Counted from the first letter of the stretch, positions 35,312 through 47,020 are shown. The stretch: DNA of 64,000 nt from Daedaleopsis sinensis (GCA_033807695.1 CM066304.1:2480001-2544000); one strand, 5' to 3'. Made by a program: numbers and translations. Notes: a model not told the origin generated them from the sequence alone.

Positions 35312-36319
35312 CATGGTCAGCGAACGCTCTCGCCGTGGAGGAATGATCGGTAATCACACAAACCCGCGTAGTTTAAAGACAAGGTCCGAGGAAGAGGAAG
35401 AGGGCGGGTATATGTATGGACCGTGTGGTCTGGTATACATAGCAGGGTCGTAGTCTGTCGTAGTCCATCCTTAGAAGAGGACCATGCTCAATCCGGAAAT
35501 TGTGAGATGATATCGGCTTCGAGATGCACAGGAAAGAAACGCGAGATCAAAAACTAGCTCCTTGACGGATCGAGTTCTCAATGTTGAACGTTAACGTTGA
35601 ACCGCGGGGTCCGCTGGGCTGAACCCGGGAGGACCCTGGGCTGGAGCTGGGGACTAAAGACAAAGCAAACAGCGAAGTATCGGGAGGTCTTGTCGCTGGA
35701 TGATGTGAAGTCAGTAGCTAGGGTCGTGATGCTGTAATTTAATTTTAACGGCGACTAAACGTACTCTGCCAAGGAATCTTACGCTGTAGAGGCAGCCTAA
35801 ATCAATATCCTCTGTTACACCGCGTCAGCGACACAAGACACATAGTCAACCATACCAAACCAACTCATGATCACTCGATAAACGAGCTCCGCAAGTGTTT
35901 ATTGAATATAGAGAGGCGAACTGAGCCTAACTAGTAACAGGTTCGCGGTAAATGGATCGGCGCCCTGTTAGCACTATTACATGAGATAAGAAATAGGTCA
36001 CTCACTGTACATACGAAACTAGTCGAGATCTAAACTTGAAACGCACTTATGACCATAAGATGGCCGAGGAAAGCGGAGAAATCGCATCAGCTGAGCTCGA
36101 CTCATCTGGTATGTGGCGTCCATGCTTTAGCTTCAATAGGAGGCTTCAAGCTTGGCCGAGCTGTACGATCGGAAGTGCAAGTACTTGCATAGGTCACAGG
36201 TGCAAGTGTACGCGGATAGGATATTCCCCACGACAGAAGGTGGTGCATCGCCTCGTTCCTTCAAATGATACCAGCCGGGCAACAAACGGCATCGCGCTCG
36301 CTCATCAGGAAGAAGATCT
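35312..36319. other. gene-free stretch
   Basis: About 1 kb, with the motif ATGTTGAACGTTAACGTTGAAC at 35582-35602 (dispersed GTTGAACG set). No exon was seen. Confidence 0.5.
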
Positions 36320-36810
36320 CACCACCGCCTGTTTCGTGAGCTCAAAGAGCCCCTCCTTCACGCGCCGCGAGCTCTCCCGCCACACGGCCAGCTCTTGAAC
36401 CTGCCGCCAGCGAGGGGCACCCACGAGGGAGCTTTCTGCAGTATTGGAAAGTGCTGCACGAAAATCGCCCGGGAGCGAGGGCCTGGACGCCCTCGAGGAG
36501 TCTCCATGAGGGCGACGTTCTTGTCCCGCTTCTCGGCAACCTCGAGGCCGTATACGGCCTCTACAATGGACACGGCGAACGTGCTGTCAATGTGCACAAT
36601 ACCAGGTTAATCGCACACATTGTGACCAAGAGTGGACACTCACTATCGTATGTGCTCGCGCAGATCTTGCGGCTCATTGAGCAGCCTCCTGAGGAAGAGC
36701 TGCGTGTAGCGCCGCTGGGGCCGAGAACTGCTGGGCGAACACACGCCGGTGTTGCCGCCACACGTGCCCGTACGGCATGAGCCCGATGCTGAAGCCTTAA
36801 GTCCTGCCCG
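36320..36810 (-). pseudogene. cytochrome P450 relic
   Basis: Three pieces of a P450 related to the intact gene at 22223-24417 lie in order on the minus strand. Near 36800 is a helix-C region, FSIGLMPYGHVWRQHRRVF. After a frame shift comes RYTQLFLRRLLNEPQDLREH, matching YTRMCLKKVLNDPENLIEH of the intact gene. Near 36590 is DSTFAVSIVEAVYGLEVAEK, matching the ASVVKAVYGIDVAET block, and the remnant ends with KEGLFELTKQAV and a donor-like GTGAGA at about 36325. N terminus, I-helix, ExxR and heme loop are absent. The frame breaks at least twice. It is a dead fragment covering about a quarter of a P450. Confidence 0.8.
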
Positions 36811-37565
36811 GCCCTACACTTCGAGGGAATGCACATCGCCAGTCTTGGCCAGCGCGAACGTTCTCGTCTCTTTGTACGCAACCGATCAGTGACGGAGGTT
36901 CCCACACGACACGGGACACTAGTACTGACCAGCTACGCTTAAAGTGTCTGCGTGACCCCCGCTTGAGAGAGGCAGTACCCTCAGCCCTAAAAAGAGCACC
37001 GCCTACGTCTGTCTGTTCGCGAAGTCTGAGCGTCAGGATTCTCGATTGGGTCGTGGCCTCTAGGATCTCAGTTGGAGCGCGGAGACGACAGACGGACAGG
37101 CGTACGCACCAATCCACGAGCGTGAACGTGAGCACGTACAGACCAGAAGACTGCAAGGACATCATCACAACTCCATGAACTACCACTCCCTCCCGCTCGT
37201 CAACAACAGATCGCGTTTGACGAGGTCTAAAGCCGGCTTCGACTGCCAGAACGAGAGTGGGTGCAAAGACCGTAGCTGGTCCAGGTTCCGGACCGTGCGT
37301 GTGCCGGGAACCTCCGGGAACCCGTGCGATCCCGAGGTGAAAGCTCGGCCCGGTGCGTCTCCACCACGGTCCACCAGTGACCACCACCTCCTCCTCCTCC
37401 TCCTCCTCCTCCTCCTTCTCCCTCTATCTGCGACGCGCGGGATTTCGGTCTGACAGACAGCGACGGTGAGGATGGTGCCGGTGTTGTCTCCCCTAGGCAG
37501 ACGATGAGGCCTGAGGACCTACTGAACGGGGGGAGGCACAGTCCTTCAATGTGCCGGCGATGATA
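36811..37565. other. gene-free stretch with CTC microsatellite
   Basis: No exon was recognised. A (CTC)n run lies at about 37384-37416. Confidence 0.5.
37384..37416. repeat. (CTC)n microsatellite
   Basis: About ten uninterrupted CTC units. Confidence 0.9.
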
Positions 37566-38036
37566 GCGAAGACCAGGGCAAAGCATCTGTTCGTCGTCCG
37601 AGTACATCCGTCAGCGCTGCGCTAGAAGACCGGGTCGAGCGTTCGCGCGCCACTCACCACCATTCCAGCGCCGATCTGCATGTCGGTCTGTCCCAGGACA
37701 GTCACACAATCATAGCGTCACCACTGCGGGCTCCTCTTGCGCCGAAAGCCCGGGCTCTGCGAGAGTTGGGACAGCGCGCGGTACAGATGTGCAGTCTATG
37801 GTTGACATTTTGCCTGGTCCTTTGGGGCGCGGCTCGAGCGCGAGCTGCGCGCCAGGGTGCGGCTCCCGAGGGCATGACGATTCGTAGACCCAACTGACGA
37901 AAAGTGACGCGCGCGCGCGACCTCCCTGAGACGACGCATGCGAGTAGGAAGATGAAGCAAGTACTGACAGCATATTGCAAACCAAGGTGACTGTAGTAGG
38001 CGGAGAAAATTCCATGTCGTGCATCCACCCTGTGCA
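37566..38036. repeat. dispersed repeat R1, copy 1
   Basis: Runs from AGACCAGGGCAAAGCATCTG to the region CATGTCGTGCATCCACCCTG, and recurs in the same orientation at 46405-47020. Shared landmarks in order are CGTCAGCGCTGCGCTAGAAG, CACTCACCACCATTCCAGCG, GCTCCTCTTGCGCCGAAAGC, TGACATTTTGCCTGGTCCTT and GACAGCATATTGCAAACCAA. No coding family was recognised on either strand. Confidence 0.85.
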
Positions 38037-38048
38037 AACCCGCGACGA

Positions 38049-38361
38049 ACTCGGGGAGAAAGGAATTTGATGGGCGGCCGGATTTGCCTCGCTGCTTTGA
38101 TTGCCAGAGATCGACATGGAAGCGGAAGATATTGAACGCTGGCTGCTGCCGACTGAATCTGGCTGGAGATTGGATGAAAGCCAGTTGGCCGAGACCCAGG
38201 GTGGAGATGGGGTGTCGCGTCGTCGGAGGGCATGAGGAGGAAGACAAGGAGGTGGCGGTTGGAGGAGAAGAGGGACGACCCAGGTTTCTGTAGTCCCGCC
38301 AGCACTTCTTGGTTGCTTCCGCAGATATCAATCGACACGCGTGCACGCCCGCTAGCCTCCG
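38049..38361 (-). pseudogene. duplicated 5' end of the phytochrome gene (promoter plus start of coding region)
   Basis: This segment matches about 30042-30386 in the same orientation. It includes the reverse complement of the phytochrome start (ATG-CCC-TCC-GAC-GAC-GCG) and the following codons up to [17 protein letters not shown], and also about 140 nt of upstream flank. An internal part (around [12 protein letters not shown]) is deleted or shortened, and the bilin domain is absent. It abuts repeat R1 on the left and ends about 150 nt before the lanosterol synthase ATG on the right. Confidence 0.85.
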
Positions 38362-38513
38362 CTAGCCATTAATATTAATCCAATGCCCAAGCCTACTCAG
38401 GCATCGTTCGACCGCTCAATATTGTCGTCTTTTCTTATTCGCTGCTCGCACAATCCTTGTGATTCTCGCCGTGCGTCGTCTTAAGCTCGCGACCTACATC
38501 CTCCGTGCTCGCT

Positions 38514-41208
38514 ATGTCTGCATACGCGCCTCTCGACGTCCCCCCGTCCGGAACGCTCACCTTTACGGACTACGCCCGCTGGCGATTGCGCGTGTCCGAC
38601 GAGGGCGACCACACCTGGCACTACCTCCGTACGGACGAAGAGTGCGCGGCGTGGCCCCAGTCCGACTGTGACAAGTACTGGCTCGGCGCGCCCCTCGACC
38701 TCCCAGAGCTTCCTACACCGGAGAACGCGCTTGAGGCCGCGCGGAATGGCTACAGGTTCTTCAAGCACCTCCAGACAGACGGCGGGCACTGGCCGGGAGA
38801 ATATGGAGGCCCCATGTTTCTCATCCCGGGCCTGGTCATCGGCTCGTATGTCACAGGGATGCCCTTCCAGCTCGAGGAGAGGCTCGAGATGATTCGGTAC
38901 CTCTTCAACCACGCGAACAAGGATGGGGGATGGGGAATGTAAGTCATGGTCACACCTCAATCCAATACTGTCGTTGTCTCTCTACGCATGCGCTGCAACC
39001 CCGCATATTGACACGAGGTACGTTCTAGTCACATCGAAGGCCCCAGCACCGTCTTTGGCACTGCACTTAACTACTGTGCTATGCGCATCCTCGGCGTGAA
39101 GCCCGACCACCCCGTCGCGGTAAGAGCTCGTGCGTGTCTGCACAAGTTCGGAGGTGCGCTCGGCGCACCCGCCTGGGGCAAGTTCTGGCTCTCCGTCCTC
39201 AACGTGTACGATTGGGAGGGCAACCACCCTGTCCCGGCAGAGCTTTGGTCAGTCCGTGGTGGTCAGTGAGGCACCGTGATGTACCCGCTGAAGAGATTCA
39301 ATGCAGGCTGCTCCCGGATTGGATTCCCTTCCATCCGCACAGGTGGTGGATCAACACGCGCATGGTCTACCTCCCCATGGGCTATCTCTACGGCGTGCGC
39401 TTCAAAATGGAAGAGACCGACCTTGTCCTCGCGCTCCGCGAGGTGCGTCCATCCATCGCACTGTGCCCGCTCCTTCCGTGCGCTCACGTCCACGGTTCCG
39501 CTGGCAGGAGCTCTATACCCAAAACTACCACTCGATCGACTGGCCCGCCCAGCGGAGCTACGTCCACGCGGTCGACCTCTACATGCCCCACTCGTACATC
39601 CTCGAAGGCCTGTACAAGATCCTCGGGACGTACTAGCGCTGCGCGTTCCCGCCCCTCCGCCGCGCCGCCGTTCGCCGCGCTTACGAACTCGTCGTGCTCG
39701 AGGACGAGAACACGGACTGCCAGAACCTCGGGCCGGTGAACAAGATGTTGAACCCGATCGTGCGGATGCACGCCGAGGGCCGGGACAGCGTGTCGTACAA
39801 GAAGCATACCGCGCGCCGCCACGACTTCATGTGGATGGCCGCGGAGGGCATGATGATGAGCGGCACGAACGGCTCGCAGCTGTGGGACATCGGCTTCACC
39901 GCGCAGGCGCTCGTCGAGACGGGGCTTGCGATGGAGGACGAGTTTAAGGGGAGCGTGGTGAAGATCCTGGAGTGGCTGGACATGTGTCAGATCAGGGAGA
40001 ACCCGCGCCATTACCACACGTCGTACAGACATGCGACAAAGGGCGCGTGGCCGTTCAGCACGAAGACGCAGGGGTACACAGTCAGTGACTGCACGGGTGA
40101 GGGACTCAAGGCGGTGTTGTACATCCAAGAGCATGTGAAGTGAGTGTCTTTTACTCGTACTTATTGACCGCCGATTCACCGACTTGTTCTAGGGGTGCCC
40201 CGAAGCTGATCTCAGAGGAGAGGTTATGCGATGCTGTGGACATTCTCCTGAGTCTTCAGAACCCTGACGGTGGTTTCGCTAGCTACGAGCTGATTCGTGC
40301 GCCGCTGTGGATGGAGTACTTGAACCCTGCAGAAGTATTCGGTGACTATCAGCTCTGGCACAGCACCCTCGGTCATACACTGACGGTACTTCAATGCAGG
40401 CAACATCATGACCGAGTTCAACTACCCGGAATGTACGACGTCGGTCATCACCGCGCTCTCCATCTTCAAGAAATACTACCCGACGTACCGCGTACAGGAC
40501 ATTCAGTAAGTCCGTATCCCGGCGGAAAGACGCACGCTTACGGCCCCCGTCCTCATCGCTGCCAGACGCACTATCACCAACGCCGTGGACTACCTGCACA
40601 AGGCCCAGCAGCCCGAGGGCGGCTGGTTCGGCTCGTGGGGGATCTGCTTCACGTACGCGACGCAGTTCGCGCTCGAGTCGCTCTCGCTCGTCGGCGAGAC
40701 GTACGAGACCAGCACGCACGCGCGCAGGGCGTGCGACTTCCTCCTCAGCAAGCAGCGCGCGGACGGCGGGTGGGGCGAGAGCTACAAGGTGCCGTATCCC
40801 TTCCGCGGCCTCCCCACGTAACTCGGTCGTCGGGCGCTGACTGGTCCGGTACAGGCATGCGAGGTCGTGGAGTGGGTCGAACACGAGCAGACGCAGGTCG
40901 TGCAGACGTGCAGGGCGGCCATGGCGCTCATGTACGCGAAGTACCCCAAGCCCGAACCGATCAAGCGCGCCGTCGAGCTCGTCATGTCCCGCCAGCGACC
41001 GGTGAGTCGTCTTTGCGATCCATGGCAGCGAAATGCTCAACCGTCTTGTCATGTGCGATAGGATGGCTCATGGCCGCAGGAAGCGATCGAGGGCGTGTTT
41101 AACAAGAACGTCGCGATCAGCTATCCGAACTTCAAGTTTGAGTTCACAATCTGGTTCCTCGGGCGTGCACATTGGTACCTTGAGGAACTGAAGACAGCGA
41201 AGGCATGA
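38514..41208 (+). CDS. ERG7: lanosterol synthase (2,3-oxidosqualene cyclase), one in-frame TAG
   Basis: The enzyme folds 2,3-oxidosqualene into lanosterol, the entry to ergosterol and to polypore triterpenoids. Nine exons (38514-38938, 39029-39247, 39307-39442, 39508-40139, 40193-40341, 40400-40505, 40566-40788, 40855-41001, 41062-41208) join in frame to 728 codons, the normal length. The start sits at [20 protein letters not shown]. The fold motifs include [78 protein letters not shown] and the QW repeats near the end ([22 protein letters not shown]). The acid that protonates the epoxide is the aspartate of DCTGE. The only lesion is TAG at 39634-39636, in [24 protein letters not shown], where homologues have glutamate: one G-to-T change. 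All splice sites stay good. It may be a recent pseudogene, a polymorphism or a sequencing error. Confidence 0.85.
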
Positions 41209-41522
41209 AAGTTCCTTGTCTGGTCCAGATGCGGTAGCATACACAGCGCTGTTGACTTTCAACCAGCAGTGGTAAAACAGCTGTTCAGTCCTACTCAGGT
41301 CCTACTCATGATTCCCCGGCCTCTCCGGTGTCTGCACATATGTGCAAATATCTAGGACCAACTATAATACTATGCCGGTCATGTGCTTCTAGCTAGCGAG
41401 CACAAGAGCGAATACTGCGTACAATCTTGGTATGATAGACGTGCGTCCCCTTGTTCACTATGCAATGATTCAGGCAGTGAACAAGGATTGTATCACAGCA
41501 CATATTGCCTGCTGCGCTGAAG
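41209..41522. other. intergenic region
   Basis: 3' flank of the lanosterol synthase. No exon was seen. Confidence 0.5.
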
Positions 41523-42346
41523 GACAACCTGCGCCTGTCTTCGTCGCCCTTCGGCCGGGTCGCTACGAAAGTGGACTTCCAGCTCGCGCCGTGGCACCCC
41601 GAGCGCCGCACTATCCTACCGTGACCTTTCTACCGTGACCTTCCCGGAGGATCGCACACAGGCGATGAGGCTGAAGAAGTGCAAAGTACACGGATTCTCC
41701 ATCTCGGCCGCGCTGTTCACCGTCTACAATGTCGCCTGGGCCCGTACGGGCGGCGGCGACAGCGCGCTGCGGACGCTCATGTACTCCGCCCTCAACCTCC
41801 GGCCGTACATCTCACGCTGCAGCCGTCATCCGCCCCCCGGCACTCGTATTGGTTCCAAGTTCGCGATCGGGTACCTTCCCGCAGCCCGCGACGCGCTGGA
41901 GGGCACGTTCAGGCTCCGCGCGCGTCGGGCCGCGAAGGCGCAGAGCACGCGGGCCAAGCATCCCCTCGCCGCCCCGCGCACGCAGGAGGAGATGGCGGCG
42001 GGATCGCTCGCGCCTAAGCTATGGAGGACGACGAGCACGAAGCCGGAACTCGCGCACCCCTTGTGCAGGCTTCCCAAACGGACAGCGCCGCGGCGGCGAG
42101 GGAGTCGGTGCTGCCCCTCCTAGGGCTGTCGCTGCTCGGGAATCTGGATGGGATCTACCAGTGTTGAACTGCACACCCTCACGGCTGGGTCTAGGCAACG
42201 TCACGGAGGGTTGCTACTCTATGGACATACCTACTCGATCAGTCTCACATACAACTGAAACGGCCTCGCTGGAGACGTCCTCGATCGCCGCTTCGGGGCG
42301 GAGACTACGAGCTGCGTGCAAGAGTTCTTGGAATACTTGGACGTAG
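41523..42346 (+). pseudogene. acetyltransferase-like (alcohol O-acetyltransferase/condensation fold) pseudogene, copy 1
   Basis: Broken pieces, in several frames, of the C-terminal half of a fungal acyl transferase: SPFGR-ATKVDFQLAPWHPERRTI, VTFPEDRTQ, ISAALFTVYNVAWARTGGGDSAL, TLMYSALNLRPYI, a GYLPAARDALEGTF region, then LLGLSLLGNLDGIY. Frames change at least four times, and the terminal block (LTY-x-R-N-G in the other copy) has an in-frame stop after LTYN. The N-terminal half with the HxxxD active-site motif is not present in the window. The last 400 nt are mirrored at 58123-58568. Family assignment rests on overall pattern, not on a catalytic motif, and is therefore moderate. Confidence 0.65.
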
Positions 42347-42550
42347 ATTGACATAGACAAACAACGGACACCTCCCATCCGCCTCGGGAGTCTGTTTGCT
42401 TGCTCGGGACTTCAGATATGTTGAGGCTGTACATAATAGACTGCAGATATATACACGGTGTTGCACGGCACGGGTACAGTACAGAACGGGAACAACCAAA
42501 TCAAAAGCAACATGTTGATCAAGTTCGCCGACTTGTGGGAGCCGTAAGCC

Positions 42551-43816
42551 TCAGTCATTCGACTGGTCTGCCGAGCGTTCCACGCCATCGACTCCTTTAT
42601 TCTCGAATAGAGCGCGGAGGGCCGCGGCCTGTGTCGCCCATACCCCTCGCCCAAGTTCGACAAGCCGATCCAAGTACCCGTCGAGGAGCTCCTCCGTGGT
42701 GACGACAAACTCGAGGTCTCCAGGAACCAGCACCCTCCCGCGACCAGAGCCCCCTCCATCGAGCTCCCCAAGGAGCTGCTTCAACCCTTTGAGATATTTC
42801 AAGCGGAGCATCTCCGACTGCGAGCCAGGGCTACAGACGCCCTTTGCGATAGCAAAGCACGTCGCGTGTGTAGCGAGCATACACTTCGGCTTGTGGACGA
42901 TAAGGCTGTCCGCAAGCTGGTCGAGCATGTACAGGAGGTGCGCGCTCGGAGAGTATTCGATGTGCGTTAGCCCGGCGACGATCGTGCCCCCGGGCGACAC
43001 CGCCTCCAGGGCGATGATGAACTGGGCGACGAGCAGGCGGTCGCGGTCCACCGCGTGCGCGTGCTTGAGCTCGTCGGCCTGTGTCGACATCTGGGGGTGG
43101 CGGCTGGAACGGCGTGCATGCCCATCGAGCATGACGAGGGGGAAGCGGCCCAGGAAGCCTGCCGGGAACGGTGCGGACGTGGTCTTGCCGTGCAGAGTAG
43201 GGGGAGAGGGCGGGGCTGGGGAGAGGGTGTACTGCAGCAGGTCGCGCTCGATCATCGTGTAACGCGAGAGGTGGTGACGGCCGAGAAGGACTGCCAGACC
43301 GCCTGCAGACTGGGGCAACGTGATCCCGACTCCGCGCGCCCGCCAGTCCTTCCAGAGGATGTACGAGCTGAAGCCTCCGGGCGCGCATCTAGAGCGCGCA
43401 TGAGCGACCAAACAGAGAGCGCAGTGCTTCGTGGAAGCTTACCCTATGTCCAGAAACTCGAAGGAGCTTCCGTTTGGGACAAACTGTCCTGCAGTATCCA
43501 ATTCCTTCGCCACAGATTGCAGCCTGTGGAATCGGATCCGTTGCATCTTTTCGCTTGCGCCGTCACAGCCGTTGCGCAGCTGCTTCAAGTGGTCGTCGAG
43601 CTGCTCGTTGTACAAGAGCCAGCCCTGGAAGGTGAAGGATCATGCTCAGTCTGACGGCTAGCAACATCGAGGGAATCTGAACGTTACCTGCTTCCTCAGC
43701 GCCAACAGCTCTTCTAGCTCCTCCACGTGTTGTCTTGCGAGAATAGCGGCGGGGCCCATAGTGACTCCTTTGCCGTTCGAAGAGGTTGTGTGAGAGTAAT
43801 CTGCAACTGGGGACAT
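42551..43816 (-). CDS. FtsJ-like (RrmJ-fold) SAM-dependent methyltransferase, copy 1
   Basis: Three exons (43816-43688, 43624-43443, 43388-42551) give 382 residues. The SAM-binding motif I, FLDIGCAPGGFSSYIL, spans the second splice junction. The family continues with an acidic motif, LGRFPLVMLDGHA, matching the catalytic aspartate of FtsJ/RrmJ RNA 2'-O-methyltransferases. At the position of the FtsJ catalytic lysine (GGxxVxK) this copy reads GGTIVAGL, so the K-D-K-E tetrad is not intact. A coiled, charged N terminus (ARxHVEELEELLALRKQ) precedes the fold. The C terminus differs from that of copy 2 (NKGVDGVERSADQSND). The fold is certain enough; RNA methylation is not, and the fungal family may have another substrate or be inactive. 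Confidence 0.85.
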
Positions 43817-44900
43817 GATTGGGGATGGGGGGGATGGGGAGGAAGGGGTGAGTGATGCTCGTTCGCTTTGCTTGCGTAGGTACTTATACTACCTTGTATC
43901 CAGCCATACTAACGTCTGGTCTGCAGCACGCAGCAGACGGAGCGCAGCACAGAAGATCACTGCAGCGGGGCGAAATGCAACCACAGCTGCGCCATTCATC
44001 AATCGGACGCGTCGAGAAGGATCGGCACCTAACTTAGTAACTATAGCGTGCTGCTGCCTGCAGTTGCTGCAGGATGATCACGTGGAGACGGTCGCCGAGG
44101 TTCTCACGTACCAAAAATCTGTCACATCTGCAGTGCTCTTTAGTATACAGTGAGAGATTCATGAGGCAGTGAGGAGACTCAGCGAGCAAGTTTTACCGTT
44201 TGCTAACAAAATGCGGGAAAGATGCGGGCAGGTAATGTTGCCTCCCCGGGTGGCGAATCCTCCCGGTAGCATCGCAGCAGGACACTCGACTAGTCACCCA
44301 GCCCGGGACGATGTCTTCATTCGTTCTCCTGGGTCTGGGGAGGAGGGGAGGAGAGAGGACCGCTGGCGAGTCAGGCGTAGTCCTCAGTGGCAGACTAGGC
44401 AAAAGGTTTATGGGATCGGAGGGTTCCCAGCAGACGGAGACCGCTGAGGACGTCGCCACGTCCTGGACGCACCTGGACGGCTTGGCTGTCGACAGACGAC
44501 GTTCAGAAGGTATATCACGACAATTCCGACGATAAGTGATCGTACGGTTGCTGCCCGGGCCTGGAGTACTGGAACGACCTCATTCGCGAGAATAAGTCAA
44601 ACCGAAATGTATGTCATACTCGAGCAGGAGGGGCATCGGGACATCTGAGACGACATACTGTTTGTGGAGACCAGTCAGTAAACAGCACGACATCAAGCTT
44701 GCCTTGCAGCTTCAAGCATAGAGGGATATTGTGACCGCACCAACGTACAGATATCGCTGAGCGACGCTACGCGTCGTCGTCGTCAGAGGAGGAGGAGGAG
44801 GAGGAGGACCGCAATGTCGAGCTCACCGGTGCCACAAAGCGCCTAGCCTGCACCGACGCTCGGCCCAAGGTCAGCATCCAACGTTCAACGTTCGACGTTC
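43817..44900. other. mirrored promoter region, then unique intergenic sequence
   Basis: To about 44250 the sequence belongs to inverted repeat B. Beyond it there is no exon. A (GGA)n run lies at about 44790-44807, and a GTTCAACGTTCGACGTTCAA motif at 44880-44908. Confidence 0.5.
43883..43888 (-). promoter_or_regulatory. TATA box of methyltransferase copy 1
   Basis: TATAAG on the minus strand, 67 nt upstream of the ATG; the same spacing is found in copy 2. Confidence 0.5.
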
Positions 44901-46404
44901 AATCTTCCAGGGGCGCTGCGAAGCTCGGGCGGCCGAAACAAGGTTCCAAGGACGCCGGCGTCCGAGTCGGCCGCGACAAAAGCACAGCGCGCAGTGTGGG
45001 CGTGCACAGCAGCCCCGACGGTCGTCCACAAGCACAGCTCGTGCCCGCGCCCAGTACTAGTGGCCTCAGTCCTGTGCCGCGAGTTAACGTTTGTGGACGC
45101 GAGGGGTCGAAGATCGAGGACTGAGTGACAGGCTTGCGATCAGGACTCACCGGCGCCGCGCAGAAACGCCCTTGACTGTAGAGCGAGCCTCCGGAGAGGG
45201 TGGCGGAGCGCGCTTTGACGTCGTCGCCCTCGGGCCTGGCGGCATTCGCGACACCGACTTGTCCATCCAAGCCGCCCTCCGAGATGACTGGAACCCCGGT
45301 CCCCACAGCGCAACACGATCGACGATCGTCTAGGAAAGGGTCAGAGGCGCCACGACGGCGCAGCACGCATATGATGTCGAGCGGAAGTGTTCGCCCGTCG
45401 CCGCCGTCGCCGAGGTGAGGAGGCGAGGTCGCACAGAGACAATGTTGTTGTTTCGTCCGGTCTAGGCTCGAGTTCTTCGACCGGTATCGCCGGGGTGGGG
45501 GCAGAGCGGGTGGCGTCCTTTCCTTTTGACCTGTCACCCACACCTAGGCCTGAGGGCATTCCATTCTGTCGATTGCGCCATTGCTTAGTGCGTGGTAGTG
45601 TATGTGGTTCGTGTCCGTGTCCGTGGTCTGTGGCCAGATGGGGACGGTGCATGTCCGAGCATTGAGCCGGGGTTGTGGTCTTCGCGTGATGCATGAGGTC
45701 GGGGCTCGATGCCCGAGCATCGGTAGCAACCGGGCGGCATCCTGAGGGCAGACAATGCGCATGGTGGGCTTCGTCCGCGTCGGAGCAAGTGCGGAACCTT
45801 GTTACTCTGAGAGCAGCGGGTGGCAGAGTGTGGGAGGCTGTGCGCGGCGTGCCGTCTCCAGAAGCTCTAATATTCCGCGGACGCAGCACGGGATTGGCCA
45901 GCCACAAGGCTGGTATGTGCGAAAATGCGTCGACGTCCGCTCGTCCGTACGACGGGGCCCGCACGTGTATGTGCTCTGGAACATGTTGACCCGTTAGTTC
46001 AAGACTGTCTGGCGAGCATGTGCATGAGTACTGATGCACAGTGGTAGGCAGCGCGACCTGATCCACGAGGCCGCGCCTCCTGCCAACCGAAGAGAAGCGG
46101 TGAGCAGGCGCGAGAGGTGGTTCCGGCGATGGCGAGAGAGAACGCACCGCATTGTGGGAGCGCCAAATCTGCAGAGCGAATCGTACGCAAGGACTGACAC
46201 TGCTGAGCGCACAGTGTGGCCGCCGGGGACCACGAACGTTCTCGTTGGTCTAGCAGTGGCACGTCGCGAGCCGCCGCGATGGAAGAGGACAGGGGAGGTG
46301 TCGTCGCGGCGGTGTCGCAAGATCGCACCTGTCGCATGCCCACCACACTCCACAGTCCAGAGCACATCGACATCTCCGGCCGCTGGCTGCGCTCGTGTAT
46401 GCGT

Positions 46405-47020
46405 AGACCAGGGCAAAGAATCTGTTCGTCGTCCGAGTACGTCCGTCAGCGCTGCGCTAGAAGGCCGGGTCGAGCGTGCGCGCCACTCACCACCATTCCA
46501 GCGCCGATCTGCATGTCGATCCGTCCCAGGGGCCAGCGCAGGGCCCTGCCCTACGCGCACGCGCGCTGGACCAGCGCATACAATCGCGCAAACCAATCCT
46601 TAATCGAGCGCAGGGCAGAGCGCGCGCTGGCGCCTCGCCGAGGTTCGACGTGCATACAGTCACACAATCATTAGCGTCGCCACTGCAGGCTCCTCTTGCG
46701 CCGAAAGCCCGGGCCCCGCGAGAGTTGCAAGTGCCGACAGCGCGCGGCACGGATGTGATTGACATTTTGCCTGGTCCTTTGGGGCCCCGCTCGAGCGCGC
46801 GCCAGGGTGCGGCTCCCGAGAGCATGACGGTTCGTGGAGCCCGCTGACGAAGAAGGACGCGCGCGCGGAACTCGGATGTGTTCTGGGAGCGGCCTCCCTG
46901 AGTAGTCTACCCGTGCGGATAGAAAGATGACGCACCGACAGCATATTGCAAACCAAGCTTGGGACTGTAGTGGGCGGAGAAACATCCATGTCCATGTCGT
47001 GCATCCACCCTGTGCGATCC
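46405..47020. repeat. dispersed repeat R1, copy 2
   Basis: Second copy of 37566-38036 in the same orientation. It differs by an insertion of about 130 nt (about 46528-46660, itself containing short GCGCAGGGC repeats) and by a longer segment around TGTTCTGGGAGCGGCCTCCC. Confidence 0.85.

Larger units (their letters stand above)
41938..44250 (+). repeat. large inverted repeat B, left arm
   Basis: Reverse complement of about 56318-58568. The arm includes the end of the acetyltransferase-like fragment, the complete methyltransferase gene and several hundred bases upstream of it. Outer landmark CAGAGCACGC; inner landmark GGTAATGTTGCCTCCCCGGG. Ends are approximate. Confidence 0.9.

Noticed and set aside
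39634..39636. Selenocysteine or programmed readthrough at the TAG of lanosterol synthase
   Set aside because: TAG is not a selenocysteine codon, fungi generally lack the system, and homologues have Glu there, so a simple GAG-to-TAG change explains it.
45341..46147. 268-codon minus-strand frame in the gene-poor interior
   Set aside because: Ser/Arg/His/Pro composition without any domain; overlapping long frames on both strands show that length alone is not informative here.
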